Source of the DNA: a virus
Direction: 5' to 3' (one strand)
Length of the DNA: 62,073 bases
IMG/VR virus record: IMGVR_UViG_3300050821_003229
Span: 1 to 62,073 of that record
The first letter of the stretch is position 1; each line of letters starts with the position of its first letter. Under the pieces are notes generated by a model. That model searched no databases. It saw only the letters and a list, made by a program, of their open reading frames with translations, and had not been told where the DNA came from. The translations under genes and the position numbers were made by a program. Shown piece by piece: positions 55,755 through 62,073 of the stretch.

Positions 55755-58700
55755 ATATCTCGCTCTGGCTGTACTCCTGCTGGTTGCGTCACAGGCGCAC
55801 GCCTTCTCGATTTCACAGAACGGCACACCCGCGCAGAACAAGTGCACCACTGCGAGCAATAGCTGCGCGGTGACCATCCCATCGAATGCTGGGACCGCCT
55901 ACGGCTCAGACGTGTTCCTTGATTGCAGCGTGTTAGCCGCTGGAATCACTAATTTCACGACCCCGCCACCGCCATCGGCGATGGACAACGATGTATGGCA
56001 CCCTCTCGCCGGTACCAGCCAGAGTACCCACTCTCCGTCGCACCAAATCTTCTGGAAGGTGCTCGAACCCAACGATATCAACGTATCTACGCAGTGCGCC
56101 TACACCGGCACGGCGGCCCAGATTAATGCCGAAGTCTTTTCCACTACCTTTGGAATGCCCTGGGTCGCAGCCACGCAATGGAACGCAACTGGGACCACGA
56201 ACGCCTGCGTAGGGCCAGCCGTTACGCCTGTCACCGCGAATGACTTCCAAGTGTTCCTTTGCGATGCGGCGAACAACTCGACGACCTTCTCATCTCCGAA
56301 TAACACCGGCGGGTTTCCGATGTCCCTGTGGGCCTCAGCGAATGGGTTGGGCCTATCTAGCGGCTTCTTAACGGGCTGGACGAGCGGGACAGGAGGAACC
56401 AATCAGGCGACTGCGAGCGGTGGCGGCGTAGCCAGCGAAGGCACGACCATCGACATAACCCCGCTCAATCTCGATGTAGAGCGCCTGACCGACGATAATA
56501 ATCCGACCACTAGCGCTTCGGCCCTTTACACTGGCCCAACTGGCATTCCCGGATGGCCTTCGGACTATGTTGGGGTGTTTTGCCGTATTCACGCGGACAG
56601 TTTTATCACAGGTTGCTCGGGTACGAACCTAACCTACAACTGGGGGTACTTCGACGCCTGTCAGACGGCGGCGGCCCGAGGCAACAAAGAGTGGACGCTG
56701 GCCCCTTACTTCGCAGGCTGGACCCCAGCCTGTGTTATTGCGAACTACCACATACCACTGGTTACTGGCCTCAACTCAGGTACTTGTTATGGCGCTGGGG
56801 CTACGACCACTGGTAACGCTACTTCGTGTCCGATTGTGTGGGATCCAGGATACTTAAATTACATCAATACAGTAGATCAGGCTATGAAGGTCCGATATGC
56901 GAGCGACCCCAAAGCCTCGATCATGGCAAATGGGTTCACGGCACACTCTGAAGAAACGGGCTTTCTCATCCATGGCGCTGGCGATAGCACTGCTTGGGTA
57001 AATGCTGGATATACCGTCGCGAAGGGAGTTGCGGGATTCGATACCATTGTTCAAAATGCGATAAACACAGGAATGCCGGTTGGAACGCAGTGGGTAATTA
57101 CGTCGTTTCCGACGGGAGACTGGACGCCCTATATTCAAAGTATCTACCAGAGTCCCACCTTTTTTCCTGTATGGATTCAGACCAACTCGCTAGGGAACAA
57201 CGCATACAACCCGACTGGCATCATTCCGCCGTCCTACGCGCTGGTCAGCCCGACCATGCTGGCGAATATCGGGTTTCAGATAGATCTCAGCACGATACCC
57301 CCGCCCGCGCAGCTCGGATACTACCTAAATCAGGCATCAAACGCGGCCATTAATAATTCGCCGGGGAATTTGCGCGTAGCGGAAGTTTATCCAGGAACGA
57401 TAGGCACGGCTACGGCTACGCCTACCATGACGCCGACGCCGACTCCGACTGGCCCGACACCAACGTCCACTCCAACGGCGACGCCTACCCCGACTCCCAC
57501 GTCTACGGTAACGGCTACGCCTACGATAACCGCTACTCCGACGCCCGGAGCCGTTGCAAGCGTGGCTACCACAGCCACGACCGTTCGGCCCTTTGGAGCA
57601 CTCAAGGAAGGCACCGACATTATCGGCGATTACAATCGGTTCGACCCAAGCAATACGGAGCTGCAAAATTGGCTACCAAATCCGGGATTCGAGCCAATGA
57701 CGCTAGGCCACGTAATCGTGGTAGCAAGCCCGACCACAACGACGTTTAAAGACACCAACGATGCTTTTGCCCCTGAGGCGACGAATTATTGGAATGGGCA
57801 GACCGTCTCGATCAGATCCGGGACCGGAGCTGGAACAACCTTCGTAATCTCTGGGTATGCTGCGGGCGGCACCTACACCTGTACCGGAACGTGCCCGACG
57901 CTAGCTGCCGGTCAAATCTTGGCTGAGTACAAGAGCGACCTCACGATGGGCTACAGCCCCTCGGCGAACGATATCCCGGGTGACATCGGGACGAGTGGAG
58001 CAGGAGTCACGATAGTATCGTCTCCCGCCCCCGAGGACGGCCAGACCAGCGTTCAGATGGTGGGCAATAATCAGTACATAACGCTCGGTATGGATGTTCC
58101 TAGCACCCCATGGGGCACCTGCGCGATTACGCCCGCCTTGTTGTGTAACAACCCCGGAGGCAATGACAACGGCGACTGCGGCGGAGTGAATCCAACCTGT
58201 AACGCCTTTCCCTATTATCCGTGGCACCCGGTCGTTGGTTCGATGACAACGAGCTATTGGGCGCGGGCCTGCGGATCCGCGGCTTGCACAACGAATTCCT
58301 TTGGTACTCCAGTGGCGAACGTCACCATAACGAGGGCAGGGGCGGGCGGTTGGACTAAGGCTTTTAATGACACCCTAATTAATGATCACCAATGGCATCA
58401 ATATATCGACAATTGGTCCGCGATTCCTGGTACGAGCGGGGACACCGCAACCACGACGGGTCAGCTAACGTGGACCATCGATATTAGCGGACAGTCTGCG
58501 GCAGACGATAGCTATTGGGACGATGCTTTCGTTGGCCCAAGCAACACGACAGCGGCGGGCGGGTTTAGCACAACTGCGCTGACGACGCTTCAGTCTCTAT
58601 TCGCAGACGACGTAGCCCCTAGCGGGCCTCTCGCCACGACTCGGTATATGGACGCGTCCTCCGGGGCTCCGGGCGGTGGTGGAACAGTCTCCCGGTTGTG

Positions 58701-61056
58701 CCCCGACAGTGTGTTCGAGGGCAACGACTACCAGCGCGGGCCTTGTGGCAGTATGAGCCGTGCGGCGGGGCAAGTAGGGTCGCAATGGAAATTCTCGGTT
58801 AGCGACATGTATGCTCTGGATGCACAAATCGGGGCAATTGCATGGGTTAGTATTGGAGATGTTTTCTACGATACTGACGTGAATCTTTACGGTCAGCATC
58901 TTTGTAATGCGTTTGCGGCGGGTTTACCTGGTGCGGTGGTTGAGCAGAACAACGAAGATTGGATCTCAGGAGCATCGACGGGAGGCGGCTCCGACGGCCT
59001 CAACTACGGCAAGATGTCGTTTAGGAATTTTGGATTGATTCTCGCTCAGATGAACGCGTTATGCCCAGCGGATGTGCCATTGGTGGCGTTCGTCGGTGGT
59101 GGCCAGACTGGCAACAGTGGAGTTATGTCCAACGCCACTTCGCAGTTTCCAACGAACCAAGCGAACAACCCATACGGATCGGCCACTGCCAATTATATCC
59201 AGTGTGGGAATAAGCCCGCCACGGGCCAGACGTTAGCTCAAGATGCTGAGATGGCTTTTTGTTCAGCGGCCAGTCAGTTTTATAATACTTTGGGTAGTCT
59301 CCGGTCGGCTATTCCGTTGTGCACTACGTACCCGATTAGCCCCTCAACATCGGCGTGCTTGAACGGCATTCCTAGTAACGTCACAGGTGGTATTTGTGGC
59401 GGCAACATAACCAATTGTAGCGGTGCACCAACCACGCAACAGTTCATTGCGGCTTATGAAGAAGGTGTCGGTGGGGCTGCGCCGGGTAGCACGGCAACGA
59501 CCTACGAAACAGCCGAGCAGACCGGAACGTACCTTGCTGGTGCGGCAACTGGACTAGAGATGATGCTCGATACTCAGCTCGGAACAACTGGCCCGAATAG
59601 CGGTACGTTGTTGCCAATTGGGATGCACAACCAATATCAGTTTGTTCAGTATAACGGTTCCGTGTCAGGTGCGCCGACGGGCATCCAATGGGGGGCGGTC
59701 AGTGATTTTGACTGTAACTTTGGTCCTGATTGCTCGGTAAATGGCGGACATATCCGGCCTCAAGGAATCGTGCTGCGGCTGCACAATATGGTGGTTCAGC
59801 CGAATTACTACGAAACGATTGTCACCGGTACGGGCGGAACCTTCGTTAACAGCTACAAAGGGACCAATTGGAGCGCAGAGTTTGCCAACGCGAACTCGAC
59901 AGCGGTCCCAATGGTCATTAATTTCCCGGCTGGTACAGTGCCAACAACCGGCGTGGTGCTATCGGGCGCGGCGCTGGACTCGAACAACGAAAACTCCAAC
60001 TCCGTCACCATCCAACCGTTGGCTGTGACAGTATCCGGGCAGAGCGTGAGTTTCATTGCCCCCGCTTACGGGTATGGCGGTTTCCCCGCGGTGCTGGTGC
60101 CGACTCCGACACCAACCGCAACGCCAACTCCGACACCGACGGTTACGGCGACGCCGACGGCAACTCCAACGGCGACTGGACCAACTCCTACGCCGTCGGC
60201 AACGAACACGCCGACGGTTACCCCGACGCCTACGATTACCCCGACGGATACGCCAACCGATACGCCCACCCCCACGGTGACGGTCTCGCCTACCCCCTTG
60301 GCCACGCCGGTACCCTGTAATATTTCGGGCTTTGGGGCTACCTGCAATCAGCAAATCGCAACTTCGGGCTCTACTGGCTCGCTGGTCTTCCCGCCCATCA
60401 TAGTTGCGAAGCCAGGAGATACGCTGGTCGTGCAGCTCGCATGGGGAAACAGCTACACGCCGGTGGTCACATGTTCCGATAATAACGGCAACACCTGGAC
60501 CGGATTTCAGGACAACGGCCTACCCCGAGTCAACACCAGTGGCCTTTGGTACACGACGGGCGGGACTAAGAACCCCAATCAAACAACGACCACCGTCACC
60601 TGTACGTGGACAGGCGGAACGCCCCTTTCGCAATGCGGCAATCTATCGGATTGGACGGGCACGGTTGGGGTCGTTGATGTGGGGCCGGTTGGAACGAACG
60701 GGAGTGGTAGTAGCACGGCCACCTGGGGAGCGCTCACGACGACCAACCCAACCGACATAATCATCGGTTCGGTGGCCAGCGCGGGTACGGATAATCCGGC
60801 CTCCGTTAGTGGCGCGAGCAGTAGCCAAATCGTTACGCCAGTATTAATGGCTAACGGCAGTTGCCCAGGTCCAGCTTATTTCGCCCCTTCTGGCGCGGTA
60901 GTTGATCTGACCGGCACATATCAATTCACCTACCCGCAAGTAGGTGGCGCGGCTAGCTATGATGGCACGGGAATCACCCTGGAGATCCAGCCAGCTCCGA
61001 GCCCAACGCCAACCCCTAATGGGCCGCTATATTCGGTGCCGGTGCACCCCTTCTAG
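55738..61056 (+). CDS. giant secreted double-barrel glycoside-hydrolase-like protein (1772 aa)
   Basis: TTG 55738, signal peptide to QAHA-FS. Residues about 250-550 look like one GH-A-type barrel ([28 protein letters not shown] near 403). A Thr-Pro linker (556-603) and a beta domain follow. A second barrel has [10 protein letters not shown] (NE motif, about 1066-1076) and AAYEEGVGG (about 1239) with a C-terminal beta sandwich. A second Thr-Pro linker (about 1453-1524) leads to a final beta domain. By far the largest gene; overlaps the previous one by 17 bases. Confidence 0.55.
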   Translation: MRTNAKYLALAVLLLVASQAHAFSISQNGTPAQNKCTTASNSCAVTIPSNAGTAYGSDVFLDCSVLAAGITNFTTPPPPSAMDNDVWHPLAGTSQSTHSPSHQIFWKVLEPNDINVSTQCAYTGTAAQINAEVFSTTFGMPWVAATQWNATGTTNACVGPAVTPVTANDFQVFLCDAANNSTTFSSPNNTGGFPMSLWASANGLGLSSGFLTGWTSGTGGTNQATASGGGVASEGTTIDITPLNLDVERLTDDNNPTTSASALYTGPTGIPGWPSDYVGVFCRIHADSFITGCSGTNLTYNWGYFDACQTAAARGNKEWTLAPYFAGWTPACVIANYHIPLVTGLNSGTCYGAGATTTGNATSCPIVWDPGYLNYINTVDQAMKVRYASDPKASIMANGFTAHSEETGFLIHGAGDSTAWVNAGYTVAKGVAGFDTIVQNAINTGMPVGTQWVITSFPTGDWTPYIQSIYQSPTFFPVWIQTNSLGNNAYNPTGIIPPSYALVSPTMLANIGFQIDLSTIPPPAQLGYYLNQASNAAINNSPGNLRVAEVYPGTIGTATATPTMTPTPTPTGPTPTSTPTATPTPTPTSTVTATPTITATPTPGAVASVATTATTVRPFGALKEGTDIIGDYNRFDPSNTELQNWLPNPGFEPMTLGHVIVVASPTTTTFKDTNDAFAPEATNYWNGQTVSIRSGTGAGTTFVISGYAAGGTYTCTGTCPTLAAGQILAEYKSDLTMGYSPSANDIPGDIGTSGAGVTIVSSPAPEDGQTSVQMVGNNQYITLGMDVPSTPWGTCAITPALLCNNPGGNDNGDCGGVNPTCNAFPYYPWHPVVGSMTTSYWARACGSAACTTNSFGTPVANVTITRAGAGGWTKAFNDTLINDHQWHQYIDNWSAIPGTSGDTATTTGQLTWTIDISGQSAADDSYWDDAFVGPSNTTAAGGFSTTALTTLQSLFADDVAPSGPLATTRYMDASSGAPGGGGTVSRLCPDSVFEGNDYQRGPCGSMSRAAGQVGSQWKFSVSDMYALDAQIGAIAWVSIGDVFYDTDVNLYGQHLCNAFAAGLPGAVVEQNNEDWISGASTGGGSDGLNYGKMSFRNFGLILAQMNALCPADVPLVAFVGGGQTGNSGVMSNATSQFPTNQANNPYGSATANYIQCGNKPATGQTLAQDAEMAFCSAASQFYNTLGSLRSAIPLCTTYPISPSTSACLNGIPSNVTGGICGGNITNCSGAPTTQQFIAAYEEGVGGAAPGSTATTYETAEQTGTYLAGAATGLEMMLDTQLGTTGPNSGTLLPIGMHNQYQFVQYNGSVSGAPTGIQWGAVSDFDCNFGPDCSVNGGHIRPQGIVLRLHNMVVQPNYYETIVTGTGGTFVNSYKGTNWSAEFANANSTAVPMVINFPAGTVPTTGVVLSGAALDSNNENSNSVTIQPLAVTVSGQSVSFIAPAYGYGGFPAVLVPTPTPTATPTPTPTVTATPTATPTATGPTPTPSATNTPTVTPTPTITPTDTPTDTPTPTVTVSPTPLATPVPCNISGFGATCNQQIATSGSTGSLVFPPIIVAKPGDTLVVQLAWGNSYTPVVTCSDNNGNTWTGFQDNGLPRVNTSGLWYTTGGTKNPNQTTTTVTCTWTGGTPLSQCGNLSDWTGTVGVVDVGPVGTNGSGSSTATWGALTTTNPTDIIIGSVASAGTDNPASVSGASSSQIVTPVLMANGSCPGPAYFAPSGAVVDLTGTYQFTYPQVGGAASYDGTGITLEIQPAPSPTPTPNGPLYSVPVHPF
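57405..57545 (+). repeat. Thr-Pro linker repeat 1 in the giant protein
   Basis: ACN-CCN-rich tandem triplets (TPTPTPT-type) linking the first barrel to the next domain. Confidence 0.8.
60095..60310 (+). repeat. Thr-Pro linker repeat 2 in the giant protein
   Basis: About 70 codons of alternating Thr-Pro/Ala before the last domain, longer than the first linker. Confidence 0.8.
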
Positions 61057-61099
61057 CAGTAAGGAATGTAACTAGCGGTTTAACCAAGGATGGCATACT

Positions 61100-61570
61100 G
61101 TGAACGAATGGAGTCCTCCAATACCGACCACCTTAACCAATGGCCTAGAGCACATCCCGCATACGAAGAAGCCGGGGAGCACGGCCGTGAAGGCGACAAT
61201 GGCTACGGCTGACGGCAACGGGGCTATACTGCTCGACTGGAAGCTGTTTATCGGCGGCATCGTCGCGCTTTTAGCTACGGGGCTGGCCCTGGGTATCGTT
61301 TTCGCTCAACACCTTCCCTTTATGACGACCGACGAGATCAAGCCGATCACCGACAACCTATCGAATCAGATTGCCCAGCAGGGATTAGCGCTAACCCAGC
61401 TCCGTCAGCAGGTTACCGACGACGAAAATAAGTGGTATTCTCTCAGCGAAAAGCTTGACGACCTACGCACCGATACTAAGGCTGGGCAGGCCCAGATTAT
61501 TCAACGCTTAGACGATGAGACCCGGGATCGTGAAACTCAGGAGCAGCAGCAACCACGGCGCGGACGGTGA
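61100..61570 (+). CDS. TM plus coiled-coil protein, possible i-spanin (156 aa)
   Basis: GTG 61100 with AAGGATG upstream; ATG 61198 is an alternative. One membrane segment (about residues 49-72) is followed by about 75 residues of coiled coil (ITDNLSNQIAQQGLALTQLRQQV..., ETRDRETQEQQQ). This topology fits an inner-membrane spanin or a tail-associated membrane protein. Followed by a tiny TM gene and, across the junction, the holin-like gene. Confidence 0.5.
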   Translation: MNEWSPPIPTTLTNGLEHIPHTKKPGSTAVKATMATADGNGAILLDWKLFIGGIVALLATGLALGIVFAQHLPFMTTDEIKPITDNLSNQIAQQGLALTQLRQQVTDDENKWYSLSEKLDDLRTDTKAGQAQIIQRLDDETRDRETQEQQQPRRGR

Positions 61571-61638
61571 TGATCCATTGGGAGTGGCTGGTGCTAGAGT
61601 TCTTTGTGATGTGGTTATGGATAAGATTGGACGTATGA
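61570..61638 (+). CDS. 22-aa membrane peptide
   Basis: ATG 61570 overlaps the previous stop (TGATG) and its own stop overlaps the next start (ATGA). The product MIHWEWLVLEFFVMWLWIRL + DV is one Trp-rich hydrophobic helix. Size, hydrophobicity and double coupling suggest a lysis accessory such as a small holin or holin modulator. Confidence 0.5.
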   Translation: MIHWEWLVLEFFVMWLWIRLDV

Positions 61639-61955
61639 GTGCAACCAAGGAAGAGACACGAAACCCCGATTACAAGGACGGTATCGCACCACCAACGCCG
61701 GTAATTACGCAGCAGCGCGAATGGTTGCACGAACAGAAGAACGGCTGTAACAAAGAAGACCAGCCGCAACGAGTAGAGCCTGGAAAACCTCCGCAGAAAT
61801 GCGATGGTGTGGTTGGTGGAGCTCCGTACATCGAAGGAATCCCCTGCGACAACGAGAGCTGGTCTGGCGGTTCGCGTATATGGACTGATCAGCAGGGTAA
61901 TGTGGTTAGACGAGAGTCGAGCGGTTACGGCGGGGGCGCAGACGAAAAGCGTTGA
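61635..61955 (+). CDS. junction-spanning late protein (106 aa)
   Basis: ATG 61635 (MSATKEETRNPDYKDG) is chosen by ATGA overlap. Hydrophilic, Pro/Gln/Gly-rich, with three cysteines and IWTDQQGNVVRRESSGYGGG at the end. The C-terminus recurs in the short frame at 662-754. It lies in the last 162-base overlap, so it links right and left ends of the map. Confidence 0.55.
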   Translation: MSATKEETRNPDYKDGIAPPTPVITQQREWLHEQKNGCNKEDQPQRVEPGKPPQKCDGVVGGAPYIEGIPCDNESWSGGSRIWTDQQGNVVRRESSGYGGGADEKR

Positions 61956-62073
61956 GTGGTTCAAACCACCGCTCCTCGGGAACTCCGAGAGCTCGCCGAC
62001 AGCGAACTGTATGCGAGCGTAGACCCGCAGCACGCGCCGCATCTGAGAGGGCTACCCGCTGGCCATTAAAGTG
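61912..62073. repeat. right copy of 162-bp terminal direct repeat
   Basis: Matches bases 1-162 with two differences. Includes the 3' end of the junction gene and the first hairpins of the gene-poor stretch. Confidence 0.95.

Overview
The window looks like a nearly complete, circularly closing genome of a tailed dsDNA phage with a short tail (podovirus-like). The first 162 bases recur at the right end with two mismatches, so the unit genome is about 61.9 kb and one gene runs through the junction. Head genes include a large terminase, a P22-type portal, a probable scaffold and an N4 gp56-type (DUF4043-like) coat protein. A gp10-like stabilisation protein and a podoviral-type adaptor follow. I see no sheath, tube or tape-measure gene, no integrase, no polymerase or primase, and no recognisable endolysin. 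The host is not identifiable. Lipobox proteins and many Sec-type signal peptides fit a Gram-negative bacterium, and the long Thr-Pro linkers resemble those in secreted bacterial enzymes (inference).

Layout. 0-2.3 kb (+) continues the late operon with a probable lysis cassette: holin-like protein, two small lipoproteins, tiny membrane proteins and a coiled-coil protein. It ends at a large inverted repeat facing a leftward operon. 2.4-7.85 kb (-) holds about 18 small early genes, including an excisionase-type HTH protein, a putative annealing protein and two ribbon-helix-helix (RHH) proteins. A divergent control region with AAGTGCY repeats lies at 7.87-7.94 kb. 8-14.1 kb (+) is the DNA-metabolism operon: DnaT-like protein, RusA resolvase, ParB-like protein, Vsr/DUF559-type nuclease and a DnaA domain IV-like protein. 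It also contains two structured non-coding stretches and an antisense leucine-type tRNA with a proline anticodon. 14.1-18.7 kb (-) holds about 15 small genes, fronted by an RHH protein that appears to be made from a leaderless transcript.

18.75-20.1 kb (+) carries small zinc-ribbon proteins and an XRE-type regulator. Next comes a strong promoter embedded in four copies of an ACTAGGGGGTAGTG element, which probably drives the 42-kb late operon. That operon runs through terminase, ejection-type proteins (unusually placed before the portal), portal, an ATP-grasp ligase, scaffold, coat, a glycosyltransferase, decoration and neck proteins.

From 43.0 to 61.1 kb, nine products begin with a classical signal peptide. 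They include a beta-helix tailspike, cysteine-rich paralogues and glycoside-hydrolase-like barrels. Exported, disulfide-rich proteins in the tail block of a tailed phage are the most unusual functional feature here. The most unusual DNA feature is a 16-bp palindrome, TTCACCGCGCGGTGAA, found ten times across 41 kb. Every copy lies inside a gene, and the only copy in the frame that would read TGA has that stop mutated.
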